Positions 26,700 through 36,846 of a stretch of 64,000 nt of DNA are shown here, piece by piece; within the stretch, counting starts at the first letter, position 1, and the number at the start of each line of letters is the position of its first letter. The stretch lies in NCBI RefSeq assembly GCF_900120175.1, contig NZ_FQLF01000002.1, positions 1,550,001 to 1,614,000 on the forward strand. The letters are read 5' to 3'. This DNA comes from Oceanicoccus sp. KOV_DT_Chl (GTDB lineage: Bacteria; Pseudomonadota; Gammaproteobacteria; Pseudomonadales; Dasaniaceae). The notes under the pieces are model-generated. The model ran no database searches, was not told where the DNA came from, and saw nothing but the letters and a program-made list of their open reading frames with translations. The translations under genes and the position numbers were made by a program.

Positions 26700-27769
26700 T
26701 CACACCCACCAATACGCGCTAAACGATAACTACCATCTAACACTTGCTGCCACCACTGCGGCTGATCCAAATACCATTGCACTGTTTTTCTAATACCGCT
26801 CTCAAATGACTCTTGTGGCGACCAACCCAGTTCACGCTGAATTTTTCCAGCATCAATCGCATAACGCTGGTCATGCCCCGGACGGTCTTTTACAAAAGTG
26901 ATTAGAGAGGAGTAGCTAGAGTCGAGATGCGAGTTATTAGAAGAAGGCGCAAGCTCTTCCAGGATGTTGCAAATAGTATTTACGACTTCAATATTTTTCT
27001 TTTCGTTATGACCGCCAATGTTGTAGGTTTCACCAACGCCACCTCGGGTAACTACAAGATGCAAAGCTTTCGCGTGATCTTCCACATAAAGCCAATCCCG
27101 AATCTGTTGGCCATCACCATAAACAGGTAACGGCTCACCATTTAAAGCATTTAATATAATATGCGGGATTAATTTCTCCGGAAAATGATAGGGGCCATAA
27201 TTATTAGAGCAATTAGTAATGATTACTGGCAACCCATATGTCCGTTGCCAAGCGCGCACCAAATGATCAGAGCCAGCTTTTGATGCGGAATAAGGTGAGC
27301 TCGGCGCATAAGGGGTAGATTCCAGAAATAAACTTCCATCATCCTCTAAGTCACCGTAAACCTCGTCGGTAGATATATGATGAAAGCGAAAATTTTCTTT
27401 CTTTTCATTAGCCAAATCCTGCCAATAGTTTCTAACTACCTCCAGCAACGTATAGGTGCCTACGATATTGGTCTGAATAAATTCACCGGGGCCATCAATT
27501 GAACGATCAACGTGGGACTCAGCGGCCAGGTGCATCACGGCATCAGGCTGAGTTTCAGAGATAACATTATTCATTCCTTGAGAATCACAAATATCCTGTT
27601 GAAAAAATTGATAGCGACCCGAGCTTTCAACCTCGGCCAAAGAAGCCAAATTTCCAGCATATGTTAACTTATCCACGTTGATGACATGATCATCAGTATT
27701 CGCAATAATATGTCTAATTACTGCGCTACCAATAAACCCGGCGCCACCCGTCACTAATATCTTCATCAA
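26696..27769 (-). CDS. rmlB: dTDP-glucose 4,6-dehydratase
   Basis: A 357-residue extended-SDR dehydratase. Seen: the cofactor loop TGGAGFIG (7-14), the active-site STDEVYGD (133-140) and Tyr160/Lys164 in YSASK. It converts dTDP-glucose to dTDP-4-keto-6-deoxyglucose. First gene of the rml set, 23 bp downstream of msbA on the same strand, so the two may share a message. Confidence 0.95.
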   Translation of the reverse strand: MMKILVTGGAGFIGSAVIRHIIANTDDHVINVDKLTYAGNLASLAEVESSGRYQFFQQDICDSQGMNNVISETQPDAVMHLAAESHVDRSIDGPGEFIQTNIVGTYTLLEVVRNYWQDLANEKKENFRFHHISTDEVYGDLEDDGSLFLESTPYAPSSPYSASKAGSDHLVRAWQRTYGLPVIITNCSNNYGPYHFPEKLIPHIILNALNGEPLPVYGDGQQIRDWLYVEDHAKALHLVVTRGGVGETYNIGGHNEKKNIEVVNTICNILEELAPSSNNSHLDSSYSSLITFVKDRPGHDQRYAIDAGKIQRELGWSPQESFESGIRKTVQWYLDQPQWWQQVLDGSYRLARIGGCE

Positions 27770-27792
27770 CCCGTTTACCCTAGAAATGTCTT

Positions 27793-29556
27793 TTAGTCAT
27801 CCTGGAACTGCAAGGAATGTAATTTTGCATAATGCCCTGCCAGAGCCAACAACTCTTTATGGCTGCCCTGCTCAACAATCCGCCCCTTATCCATAACAAC
27901 TATTCGATCCGCATTTTCAATCGTTGATAAACGGTGGGCTATCACTATCGTAGTGCGCCCCTCCATAACTTTATCCAATGCTTGTTGAATACTACGCTCG
28001 GATTCGGTGTCCAAAGCAGAGGTTGCCTCATCCAAAACAAGAATAGGTGCGTCTTTTAATAACGCCCGAGCAATAGACAAACGCTGACGCTGACCACCCG
28101 ATAAGCGAGTGCCGTCCTCACCAACCAACGTATCAATACCCTCAGGCAGGGCATCAATAAAATCCATAGCACTGGCATCAGCAGCCACCGCTAAAATAGT
28201 ATCGTCATCTACTACTGCCAAATGACCATAGGCAATATTGCTGCCTATGGTGTCGTTAAACAAGGTAACTTGTTGGTTTACCAGGGAAATCTGACGACGC
28301 AGGCAGCCAATTTCAAAATCGCGCAATTCTACATTATCCAAGAGTATTTTGCCGCAGCTTACCTCATAGAAGCGCAGCAGCAAGCTGGCCAACGTTGATT
28401 TGCCACTACCAGAGCGACCCACCAATGCAACCGTCTCGCCAGGTTGGACAATTAAATTAATATCATGGAGCACCGGCTCATCAACACCGTATGCGAAACT
28501 TACATTCTGAAATTCAATCCGGCCATCTACCCTGTCTACAACTGTCGACCCGGTATTAGTTTCAGCCGGGGTATCCAGCAAGCCAAAAATAGAGTCTGCT
28601 GCTGCAATCCCACGTTGGATTATTGAATTCACGTCGCTTAATTGACGAACTGGCTTGGACACCATCCCCGCAGCAACAACATAAGCGACCAAATCTCCTG
28701 CAGTTACTGAGCTCTCCATGGCCATATACAGTACTAAATACATCAGCGCCGCCAAGGCCAGTGACAAAATTAACTGGAAGACCGGAGTTTGAACTGCTTG
28801 CACCCGACCAAATTTGATACCCTCACCGGTGTTTTTATCACTCGCTTGAAAAAATCGTCGATGCTCGTACTCTTCTCCTCCATAACTACGAACAACGCGA
28901 TACCCCTGTATCGCCTCGTTAGATATATGGGTGACCTTACCCATTGAAGCCTGCATTTTGCCACTGATGCGGCGGAAGATTTTACTGGTATACACTACCA
29001 GCCCAGCCAAAACCGGAGTGATCAATAGAAACAAGAGGGTCAGCTGCCAATTCTGATATAACAGATAGACCAATAATGCGACAACAGTAAGCCCCTCACG
29101 AAACAATACTTTAATAGCGTTGGTCGCCGCATTCGTAACCTGGTTGACGTTATACGTAATCATCGACACCAGCTCACCAGAATTACGCTGATCATGATAA
29201 GCACTTGGCAACACCAACATATGGTCAAACATCTGTTTACGGAGATCATTGACTATATTGAGCGCAACTTTGGTCATATAGTAGTTACCGCAAAAAAAAC
29301 CTAACCCCCTCACCACGGCGATTACCATTACCGCGGCAGGGACAACGGTGATCATTTTGGCGTCCTTGGCGCCCAAGCCATCGACAAAATATTTCATCAA
29401 GTGTGCTAGCGCCGTTTGGGTCCCAGCGTAGGCAACAAACCCCAATAGACTTACCAGAAAGAAATGCCAATAGCGGACACTATAGGTAAGCAAGCGCCGA
29501 TATACTTTCCAGCCGGTATTAGCTGAAGCGGCTGCTTGAGATAGATGTGAATTCAT
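27793..29556 (-). CDS. msbA: Lipid A/lipid ABC exporter MsbA
   Basis: A 587-residue half-transporter. An N-terminal six-helix domain (about 25-330) is followed by an ATPase: Walker [11 protein letters not shown], signature [10 protein letters not shown], Walker [13 protein letters not shown] and H-loop IVIAHRLST. MsbA flips core-lipid A to the outer leaflet of the inner membrane. It is upstream of rmlB in the same direction. A divergent membrane-protein gene begins about 236 bp away. Length and layout match the family, although an MsbA-like exporter of another lipid cannot be excluded. Confidence 0.88.
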   Translation of the reverse strand: MNSHLSQAAASANTGWKVYRRLLTYSVRYWHFFLVSLLGFVAYAGTQTALAHLMKYFVDGLGAKDAKMITVVPAAVMVIAVVRGLGFFCGNYYMTKVALNIVNDLRKQMFDHMLVLPSAYHDQRNSGELVSMITYNVNQVTNAATNAIKVLFREGLTVVALLVYLLYQNWQLTLLFLLITPVLAGLVVYTSKIFRRISGKMQASMGKVTHISNEAIQGYRVVRSYGGEEYEHRRFFQASDKNTGEGIKFGRVQAVQTPVFQLILSLALAALMYLVLYMAMESSVTAGDLVAYVVAAGMVSKPVRQLSDVNSIIQRGIAAADSIFGLLDTPAETNTGSTVVDRVDGRIEFQNVSFAYGVDEPVLHDINLIVQPGETVALVGRSGSGKSTLASLLLRFYEVSCGKILLDNVELRDFEIGCLRRQISLVNQQVTLFNDTIGSNIAYGHLAVVDDDTILAVAADASAMDFIDALPEGIDTLVGEDGTRLSGGQRQRLSIARALLKDAPILVLDEATSALDTESERSIQQALDKVMEGRTTIVIAHRLSTIENADRIVVMDKGRIVEQGSHKELLALAGHYAKLHSLQFQDD

Positions 29557-29792
29557 ATGGTACGACCAGTGTTCTCTTTTCTCTGGTATTACGGATAAAT
29601 TGGCCGAGAGTATACCTGAAAAAGCGAGATAATGGCGCTTGTATCACGCAGACTCCAGCGTACCTAACAACTCTCCAGCGTAAAAATATTCAAGTCTTCA
29701 AGTTACGAATTAGCTCATGCTACTATATGCTCTCACTCACACAGCCAAACTTACAAAACGCTATTGACTCAGCAGCAAGAGCCGTATAAATA

Positions 29793-31343
29793 ATGACCAA
29801 CCCGTTAAACAAGCTATTTCTGAATGAAAATTATCAGATATCCTTTTCAGCTATAGTCATTCTTAACCTCCTACTTTCTGCCTGGTTAATCGCTATCACA
29901 CCTACCATCAATAATGATGGCATCTTATATCTAATTACCGCCCAAAATTATTTATCCGAAGGACTGAGTAGCGCCTTTGCGAGCTACTCGTGGCCTTTTT
30001 ACTCCATCTGCTTTGCTATTATCAGCGATATAAGCGGCCTACCATTACTGTTTAGCGCTCAACTAATAACCACCCTGGGCTTTACTCTGTTGAGCTACGC
30101 TTTTGTCAGGCTGGTAGCAGCCATGGGGGGCAATCAACGCACACAATACATCGCGCTATTCGTCATCCTCTTTCAGCCCCTTTATGCTAACTACCGCGCC
30201 ACTTTAATGCGTGATCCCATTTTTTTAGGCTTCATGTTACTGTCACTGGTTGAGCTTATTCGCTACCACTCAAACCCCACGTTTAAAACTATCATCAAAT
30301 GGGCAAGCTATTCCGCGTTATCATTTCTCGCACGCCCTGAAGCCATTATTATTAGCGCATTAACACCACTCAGCATGCTTCTTTGTACAAATAAAACGCT
30401 GCAAAAAAATCTTGTTGGCTGTTTACACTTCTATGCAACCCCATTACTCATTCTATTTTTCATTAGTGTTACAGCACTAGCTCTATCTCCTGATATATTA
30501 AACCAGACAAAACCATTCCAGGATGCCGAATCCTATATCAAGCTATTAACATCACTGCACTCCGAAGTTACAAACATCGCTAAAATAGTAGCGGATACTG
30601 CACTGATCCATTCAGCAAAAGATGATGCCGTATCATTAACTTACATTATGCTTTCCAGCATTTCGCTGATAAACATCCTTAGTGTATTAACACCGATTTA
30701 TACTGCGCTGCTAATCTACGCTATGTTCTTCGTAGATGACGCCATAACGATATCAAAGCCTGCGAAGTGGGTTATTATTAATGCACTTTTAATCACACTC
30801 TTTTATCTATTGGTTTTTACATTATCTCGCCGCTTCTCACTAGAGCGATATAGCTTTCACTCTGCTGTTTTTCTACTTTTATTCATTCCTTTCATTGTAA
30901 ATCATTTACTTCTTCAGCATGGCAAAAAAGTAAAGATAGCTATTTACATCATTGCTGCCTGTTACTTTTTGGACACAATTCATAATACCAATTATAAAAA
31001 AACCTATATCAAAGACGCGGCGCAATGGATACAACACAACAATCCGGATAACTTGCCTATTATTACCAATGTTTCGCATATTGCTTATTTTGGCAACCCC
31101 GAAAAAGCAAATAATAGAGGCGCCTCAGAATCCAGCATGACTATACTTAAAGGTAAGCTTAAGAAAGATTACATTTATGCGGTTGAAGCAAAAGGCAATC
31201 TCAGCCAACTAGAAAAGCTGGCAGAGCGTAGAAACGTAAAGAAACTACAAGTAATAAAATCTGGAACAAAGAAATCGGTACTGATTTTTAAACTGAAAAA
31301 TAAGGATATAAAAGAAAAGATTAAGGGCACCCCAAACTCTTGA
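29793..31343 (+). CDS. GT-C-like polytopic membrane protein (PMT/ArnT-like)
   Basis: A 516-residue membrane protein with about ten hydrophobic helices in residues 16-400 and a soluble, lysine-rich C-terminal part. After the first helix it has TINNDGILYL with Asp42 in the position of the catalytic acid of GT-C glycosyltransferases, and RATLMRDPIFLG at about 130-142. It is the only plus-strand gene in the first 49 kb and lies between msbA and the end of the core-LPS operon. A lipid-linked-sugar-dependent transferase acting on LPS in the periplasm is likely but the sugar is unknown. Confidence 0.6.
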   Translation: MTNPLNKLFLNENYQISFSAIVILNLLLSAWLIAITPTINNDGILYLITAQNYLSEGLSSAFASYSWPFYSICFAIISDISGLPLLFSAQLITTLGFTLLSYAFVRLVAAMGGNQRTQYIALFVILFQPLYANYRATLMRDPIFLGFMLLSLVELIRYHSNPTFKTIIKWASYSALSFLARPEAIIISALTPLSMLLCTNKTLQKNLVGCLHFYATPLLILFFISVTALALSPDILNQTKPFQDAESYIKLLTSLHSEVTNIAKIVADTALIHSAKDDAVSLTYIMLSSISLINILSVLTPIYTALLIYAMFFVDDAITISKPAKWVIINALLITLFYLLVFTLSRRFSLERYSFHSAVFLLLFIPFIVNHLLLQHGKKVKIAIYIIAACYFLDTIHNTNYKKTYIKDAAQWIQHNNPDNLPIITNVSHIAYFGNPEKANNRGASESSMTILKGKLKKDYIYAVEAKGNLSQLEKLAERRNVKKLQVIKSGTKKSVLIFKLKNKDIKEKIKGTPNS

Positions 31344-31374
31344 CCTTATAATCCTGAAAATATCGCCTTGGAGT

Positions 31375-32160
31375 TTATTTGGATAAATTAGGCGACCCTA
31401 AACTATCTGGATCTTTACCCACTAATCTTGCACGTGTTTTCTGATAAATAGGTGCGACCAGAGCCTGATTGAAGCTCGACATTTGACGCTGATATGCCTT
31501 TAAAAAACGCACTCTATCGGTATTGGTCAAATCGATATCGGCTAGCATTCCAATTTGTACTAGATTTTTAATCAATAGCTTTTTCGGTATTTTTCTATAT
31601 TGCTTATTGCGTTCATTATCAATGAAATGAAAAGCGATTGAGCAACCATCCCTCTCAATCAATACATTATTCGGCCGCAAGTCACCATGGACAATCCCCG
31701 CTTGATGCAAGCGCCCCACTTCAGCGCCCAAGCTACTGATTATTTCTCTTTTTTCCTTCAATAAAGCAGGTGTTGATACCCCTCGAAAATAGCTCGCCAA
31801 ATAACTACCCACACCAACACCATCAACAGCCTGGGTAACCATGAATTCACGCCCACCCGACAAGCTACCCCAACAAAGCACTTCTGGTGATTGGAAATTA
31901 TTATCCTTTAACACGTTAAGTTGCTTAATTGCCCGTTCACAACGACTCCCTCGAAACCATGCCTTTGGCGTTTCCATGTAGTTGCGAGGCAGGAATTGTT
32001 TATAAAAAACATTATTACTGCCTTGGCTATGAGCCACCCTGGCAAATACTGAACAGTTAACCCACTGCCAGCCGGCTGGCAAAGCATCTTCATTGAGCTC
32101 TGCAATATCCTTTTCCATCGATGAGCGATCATTTACTGAGTTACTCAACCACTTAATCAT
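31375..32160 (-). CDS. LPS kinase-like protein (Kdo/heptose kinase family)
   Basis: A 261-residue protein with a eukaryotic-type kinase core of the WaaP/KdkA group. Seen: VHGDLRPNNVL with His158, Gly159 and Asp160 as catalytic loop, and FIDNE with Asp181 as the metal-binding residue. It probably phosphorylates a core sugar. It is the last gene of the core-LPS and legionaminic acid operon and overlaps neuA by four bases. Two more kinase-like genes lie upstream in the same operon. Confidence 0.75.
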   Translation of the reverse strand: MIKWLSNSVNDRSSMEKDIAELNEDALPAGWQWVNCSVFARVAHSQGSNNVFYKQFLPRNYMETPKAWFRGSRCERAIKQLNVLKDNNFQSPEVLCWGSLSGGREFMVTQAVDGVGVGSYLASYFRGVSTPALLKEKREIISSLGAEVGRLHQAGIVHGDLRPNNVLIERDGCSIAFHFIDNERNKQYRKIPKKLLIKNLVQIGMLADIDLTNTDRVRFLKAYQRQMSSFNQALVAPIYQKTRARLVGKDPDSLGSPNLSK

Positions 32161-32852
32161 TCCAGTGATCCATTTGATAATAGATATGTTGCCCAGCCCA
32201 CGTCATCAACAGTATCAATATCCAGCGAGCGATTTTTAGGCATTATGTATGCGGTGGTGTCTTCAGGGAAAAAACTCTTTTGTTGCATAAAAGTCTGCGT
32301 ATTAATAACATAAACTGCACCATTCAATTCAAAACTTTGTGGACAGTCCTGTCTGCGCGAATACTGTTCTTCCTGCTTAATAACGGGAACAAGCTTGTTA
32401 TCCGCTAACTGATAGATCCAATACGGTGGTTTTTCACACTCGACGACACTTACACACGCCGAAACACTACTTTCATCACAACAAGCAATTGTATTATCGA
32501 TATCTTCTGTACTACGAAAAATCGAGGTTGGTTGCAGCAATACAATGTAATCAAATTTTTCAGCGAGTGATTTAATAGCGTGATTCACTACCTCAACCGA
32601 ACTGGCGCTATCCGTTGACAATTCATCCGGTCGCTTAAACGGCACATCGCAGCCATAGGCTTTAGCAACAGCAATAATCTCTTCACAATCAGATGACAAA
32701 ATAATTTTATCGATATATATAGACGCTTTTGCAGCCTCTATTGCCCAAGCAATTAGTGGCTTATCATTAAACTTTAGGATATTTTTTTTCGGCACACCTT
32801 TACTGCCACCGCGAGCAGGAATAATAGCCAATATACTTTTACCGTTAATCAT
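32157..32852 (-). CDS. neuA: CMP-nonulosonate cytidylyltransferase (NeuA/LegF type)
   Basis: A 231-residue acylneuraminate cytidylyltransferase with the classic loop IPARGGSKGVPKKN at about 10-23 and QPTSIFRS. It activates the nonulosonic acid with CTP. Given LegB- and LegC-like enzymes in the same operon, the substrate is more likely legionaminic acid than N-acetylneuraminic acid. It overlaps the nucleotidyltransferase gene by four bases. Confidence 0.9.
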   Translation of the reverse strand: MINGKSILAIIPARGGSKGVPKKNILKFNDKPLIAWAIEAAKASIYIDKIILSSDCEEIIAVAKAYGCDVPFKRPDELSTDSASSVEVVNHAIKSLAEKFDYIVLLQPTSIFRSTEDIDNTIACCDESSVSACVSVVECEKPPYWIYQLADNKLVPVIKQEEQYSRRQDCPQSFELNGAVYVINTQTFMQQKSFFPEDTTAYIMPKNRSLDIDTVDDVGWATYLLSNGSLE

Positions 32853-33909
32853 TCAAAGCCTTTAATAAAATCTTTTTGCGCACGCTCAAAATCATTCATC
32901 TTGCCAATGTCCAACCAGTATTCATGAATAGGAAACTGCGCCACAAACTCACCCTTATCTATTTGCTTTTCAAGCAGAGTGGGCATATCTATAATTTGAT
33001 TTTCTTCGACTTCATCAATCAGTTCACGATTAATAATATAAATACCGGCATTCACAAAAAATTTATAGCTGGGCTTTTCAACCATCGCCGTAATTTTATG
33101 TCCACTCCCCTCTACTACGCCATAAGGAACTTGATACTCATATTCCCGTACACACATCGTAGCCACTGCTTTCAGTTCCTGGTGATAATTAAGCAACTGC
33201 ACATAATCAACTTTGGTCAACAAATCACCGTTCATCATTACAATTGGCAGGTTGGGTAATGACTTGGGCAATAAGCCTAGCGCACCACCTGTACCAAGAG
33301 GGCATCTTCATAAACATAAGAAATACTAACACCCCACTTAGAGCCATCACCAAAGTATGCCTTAATCATTTCTGGCATATAGTGCGTGGAAATATAAAAA
33401 TTGTGGAAACCCGCATCAACAAAGCTCAGCAGTATTGTTTCCAGTATTGGGCGATCACCCACCCGTAATAATGGCTTGGGACAGTCATCTGTTAACGGTC
33501 GCAAGCGAGTGCCAAAACCACCAGCCATCAAAAAAACGGGGTTATCGAAACGCGGACGCGCTATTAACTCTTGTAAGGTTTCAAGCCCCACCAGCCTACT
33601 CTGGTCCACCACTGGAACCGAGAGCAGTTTTTTCTTCTCCATCAACTGCAACACTTGCGCCCGGCTTGTTCCAAGCTCGACAGTCGTTGGGGTGGTATTC
33701 ATAATCTCTGTGACAGGAGCACTTAAGGGCAATTGATTAATTAACCCTCTGCGCACATCTCCATCTGTTATAGTCCCTAATAAGTTTTGCTGCTCACTGA
33801 CAACCAATGCAATTCTCAAAGCTTCCTGATCGATAACTTTAATAGCATGCTCAATACTTGAGTCCGGGGTCAGTAAAGTTTGTCGCCAATCATGACTCAT
33901 TATCAGCAC
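32849..33909 (-). pseudogene. CBS-domain sugar-1-phosphate nucleotidyltransferase (PtmE type), frameshifted
   Basis: Two frames that join into a 353-residue protein. The upstream part (33277-33909) has a pair of CBS domains (about 1-120) and the nucleotidyltransferase start MAGGFGTRLRPLT. It ends at EDALLVQ followed by a stop. The downstream part (32849-33271) continues with LPIVMMNGDLL. One extra C in the coding-strand run (GGG at 33300-33302, plus) gives EDAPLGTGGALG and restores the frame. In Campylobacter the CBS-containing PtmE makes GDP-glucosamine for legionaminic acid, so this enzyme would open the pathway here. Without it the otherwise complete pathway would be cut, unless another enzyme substitutes. 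A sequencing error is likely. Confidence 0.82.
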
Positions 33910-34558
33910 CTATTTGTTTTACGCTACCACGCGCAGGATAAAGGATAGCCCGCGCTGCTAAATTTTTAGTTAACACCGCACCCGCACCGACGATAGCCTC
34001 ATCACCAATAGCTACACCTTGAATAATGGTCGCGCCAGGCCCGATATGTACTTGATTTCCACTTGTTACACCACCGCACAAAACAGCCCCGGGAGCGACA
34101 TGGCAGTGCTCGCCAATGACACTGTCATGATCAATGCAGACCCTGGTATTAATGATTGAATTTTGTCCTATATACGCATTGGCTTGAACCACTGCCGCCG
34201 CCATTATTTGTACGCCAGCAGTAATATGCGCTCGGGGCGAAACCACCGCAGATGGATGGATAACCGAGCAAAATGAATATCCCAAATCGACAAAACGCTG
34301 ATATATTTGTCGTCGCTGATTTTTTCCGGGCATGGAGCCAATACCATTCACTAGTTCAACTTCATCTTTTTCATACCCAAGTACACAATCATCTCCACCT
34401 AAAACAATAAGCCCCGCAGGGCCCGCTTCACCTTGCATTAAGCCAACATCGGCAATACCCAAAAGCGCGCGCCCTTGTTGCTGCAAAATATCAATCAAAA
34501 CTGATGCGTGTCCGCCGCCGCCAAGAACGATTATCGGTTTAGCTTCTGGCTTAGTCAC
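33890..34558 (-). CDS. neuD: NeuD/LegH-like acetyltransferase
   Basis: A 222-residue protein with an N-terminal Rossmann-like motif VLGGGGHASVLIDIL (about 11-25) and a C-terminal left-handed beta-helix containing HIGPGATI. This is the NeuD/PglD layout. In the operon it takes the position expected for acetylation of the 4-amino group made by LegC, although NeuD proteins can also O-acetylate the finished nonulosonic acid. It overlaps both neighbours by short stretches. Confidence 0.85.
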   Translation of the reverse strand: MTKPEAKPIIVLGGGGHASVLIDILQQQGRALLGIADVGLMQGEAGPAGLIVLGGDDCVLGYEKDEVELVNGIGSMPGKNQRRQIYQRFVDLGYSFCSVIHPSAVVSPRAHITAGVQIMAAAVVQANAYIGQNSIINTRVCIDHDSVIGEHCHVAPGAVLCGGVTSGNQVHIGPGATIIQGVAIGDEAIVGAGAVLTKNLAARAILYPARGSVKQIGADNES

Positions 34559-35639
34559 TGATTAGCTCCCCGGCTTTACACGCTTTTTTTGCAGGCCCGC
34601 CCAGTAACTTCCAATAATTTATTGGCGCCAAACCACCTCCCGGTCGCTTAATGGCCAAATTGTCTGCAGTATAAATATCCCCAACACAAATATTCTTCGC
34701 AGCTACCAAACTTTTACGAGCTACATTCATGTTTTCTATCTCAGAGGGCCTGGGCCCCTTAATACCGTCACCGAGGGCTTGCTCAACAACGCGTATTGAT
34801 CGCTGCATATCCTTTAGCTCATCTGGCTCCAATGAGGATTGATGATCTGGCCCTGCCATCGTTTTATCAAGCGTGAAATGTTTTTCTATCACTTTCGCGC
34901 CGCGGGCAACGGCAGCCACAGCAACACAGATACCCTGGCTATGATCAGAGTAACCCACAGGCAAATCAAAAGCCTGCGAAAGGGTGTCCATCGCTTTAAG
35001 ATTAATATCCTCAGGAGGCGCAGGGTATTCGGTCGTACAATGTAATAATGTCACTCGCTCTCGCAAACATTTTCTCCCGGCAGCGGAATAATACGCTTGA
35101 GAAAAACACTCCGCAGTTAATTTTTCACCCTCCACTTGTTCCGGGTTTAACATCCCAAAGGCGATAACACCCAGCGCTAATTCAATATCAGCCAAAGTAG
35201 CCATACCTGTTGATAGAATTAACGAGCAACCGGTGCGCGCATGTGCTAATACCAATGGCGCATTAGTTAATTCACCCGAGGGAATCTTTAACTGTTTTAG
35301 CTTTAATTCTTCAGATAAAAACGTCAAGCTTTCAAAATCAAACGCTGTTGATAAAAAGTCTATCCCTTTATTATGGCAGTACTCAATAAGCTGATGATGT
35401 ACTTCATAACTCAATTCCAAGCGCTGCAACATTTGTAGCTGGCTCTCGTCTGTACCAGTATTGGCTTTTTGATAGCCGGCTTTTTCTGCCGTATGAGATA
35501 CCAAATTTGACGCTTTGAACGTCTGAAACTTTACCGCATCAACACCAGCATCGACAGCTACATCTATCAGCTTAAAGGCTAGATCAGCATCCCCATTATG
35601 ATTAACCCCTGCTTCCGCAATTATATAAACCGCGCTCAT
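34551..35639 (-). CDS. neuB: Nonulosonic acid synthase (NeuB/LegI type)
   Basis: A 362-residue synthase. The N-terminal TIM-barrel has AEAGVNHNGD at about 8-17, VKFQTFKA, and HCTTEYPAP; the C-terminal SAF (antifreeze-like) domain runs from about 305. It condenses a 2-acetamido mannose-type sugar with phosphoenolpyruvate to make the nine-carbon acid. The adjacent LegB/LegC/NeuC set points to the legionaminic acid version. Overlaps neuC by four bases. Confidence 0.92.
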   Translation of the reverse strand: MSAVYIIAEAGVNHNGDADLAFKLIDVAVDAGVDAVKFQTFKASNLVSHTAEKAGYQKANTGTDESQLQMLQRLELSYEVHHQLIEYCHNKGIDFLSTAFDFESLTFLSEELKLKQLKIPSGELTNAPLVLAHARTGCSLILSTGMATLADIELALGVIAFGMLNPEQVEGEKLTAECFSQAYYSAAGRKCLRERVTLLHCTTEYPAPPEDINLKAMDTLSQAFDLPVGYSDHSQGICVAVAAVARGAKVIEKHFTLDKTMAGPDHQSSLEPDELKDMQRSIRVVEQALGDGIKGPRPSEIENMNVARKSLVAAKNICVGDIYTADNLAIKRPGGGLAPINYWKLLGGPAKKACKAGELISD

Positions 35640-36814
35640 ACATCCACCTTCGCGTCTAAATCATAAAAAGGTTTTCTGATCAGTGATGGAAAATCAAGTC
35701 CTTCAAAAATAGCAAGAATAGTTTCCGCAGCACAGCCATCGCCATAGGGATTAACCACTCCTTGAATGCTCTCTTTAAACTCTCTGGATAAAGCTTTATC
35801 GATTCCCGTAATTATTGATGACTTGGATAAGCCGCAATTTATCACGGAGGCAGCCTGCACTCGACCTTTCTGCCTATCACCTATATTCACTGTAGGTACA
35901 GCAAATGAAGGCACCTCCAACAAGCCACTGGAAGAGTTACCAATCACACAATCAATATAGGGCAATACCCCCAGGTAATTCATAAAACCCAGGGACTGCG
36001 TCAATAAAACCCTTCCTTTGTTTCTTTCAGCATAGACATTCAATTGCTCAATTAAACGCCGTCCGTCCGCATCGGAGTTAGGATAAGTAATAATAATTTT
36101 GGCATTTGGGTAGTTATCCAAGGCCAGGAAAAAATCACTCAAATCAAAATCCATAGCATCAACGGATAATGTGACCGGATGATAGGTCACTAAAAAATTG
36201 ACTTCACCTAAAACAAAATCAATACTTCTCTCGATATCTGCTTTATCCCGTAACGGCATCCTTTTTATATTATCAATCCCCGGGGCACCGCTTACAAAAA
36301 CCCTGCTCGGCTGCTCACCCATTTGAATAACTCGCTGTCGAAACTCCTGTGTCGCTACAAAGTGAATATTTGCCATTTTGCTAATGGCATGCCGAATAGA
36401 CTCATCAACAGCCCCTTCCGTTATTTCTCCACCATGTATGTGTGCCAGTGGTATTCTGGCAATCATTGCACACTGGGCCACAGCCAACATCTCAAACCTG
36501 TCACCTAGCACTACCACAGCATCCGGCTTTAAGCGCTCAAAAGCATCAGCAAAGCCTAACACCGCAAGCCCAATAGATTTACTGATGGCCACCGCCGTAT
36601 CACCCGACACTAGCATTTCAACTTTTTCATTGATATGAAAGCCATTCGCTTCAATTTCACGATAGGTAAGGCCAAACTCCGGTGATAAATGCGTAGCGGT
36701 AGCAACAATTTGCAGTTCAAATTTCCCGGACTCTTCTAGTCCTTTCATCAGGCCATACAACAGCCCATACTCTGCTCGCGTACCGGTAACCACACAAATT
36801 TTAGGTATAGACAT
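35636..36814 (-). CDS. neuC: Hydrolysing UDP/GDP-sugar 2-epimerase (NeuC/LegG type)
   Basis: A 392-residue epimerase. Seen: VTGTRAEYGLLYGL at the N-terminus, HIHGGEITEGAVDESIRHA in the middle and IGNSSSGLLEVP near the C-terminus, all typical of NeuC. It hydrolyses the nucleotide sugar and inverts C2 to give the mannose-configured substrate of NeuB. The nucleotide is probably GDP if the PtmE-type enzyme feeds the pathway; this is inference. Confidence 0.92.
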   Translation of the reverse strand: MSIPKICVVTGTRAEYGLLYGLMKGLEESGKFELQIVATATHLSPEFGLTYREIEANGFHINEKVEMLVSGDTAVAISKSIGLAVLGFADAFERLKPDAVVVLGDRFEMLAVAQCAMIARIPLAHIHGGEITEGAVDESIRHAISKMANIHFVATQEFRQRVIQMGEQPSRVFVSGAPGIDNIKRMPLRDKADIERSIDFVLGEVNFLVTYHPVTLSVDAMDFDLSDFFLALDNYPNAKIIITYPNSDADGRRLIEQLNVYAERNKGRVLLTQSLGFMNYLGVLPYIDCVIGNSSSGLLEVPSFAVPTVNIGDRQKGRVQAASVINCGLSKSSIITGIDKALSREFKESIQGVVNPYGDGCAAETILAIFEGLDFPSLIRKPFYDLDAKVDV

Positions 36815-36846
36815 ATATACTTATCCTTGCCATTCCAGCAATAACT

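Noticed and set aside
29764-29790. TTGACT and TATAAA hexamers just before the plus-strand membrane protein gene
   Set aside because: The spacer is only 15 bp and the start codon lies 2 bp after the -10, so a transcript would begin inside or after the ATG. It is more likely chance in A/T-rich DNA.
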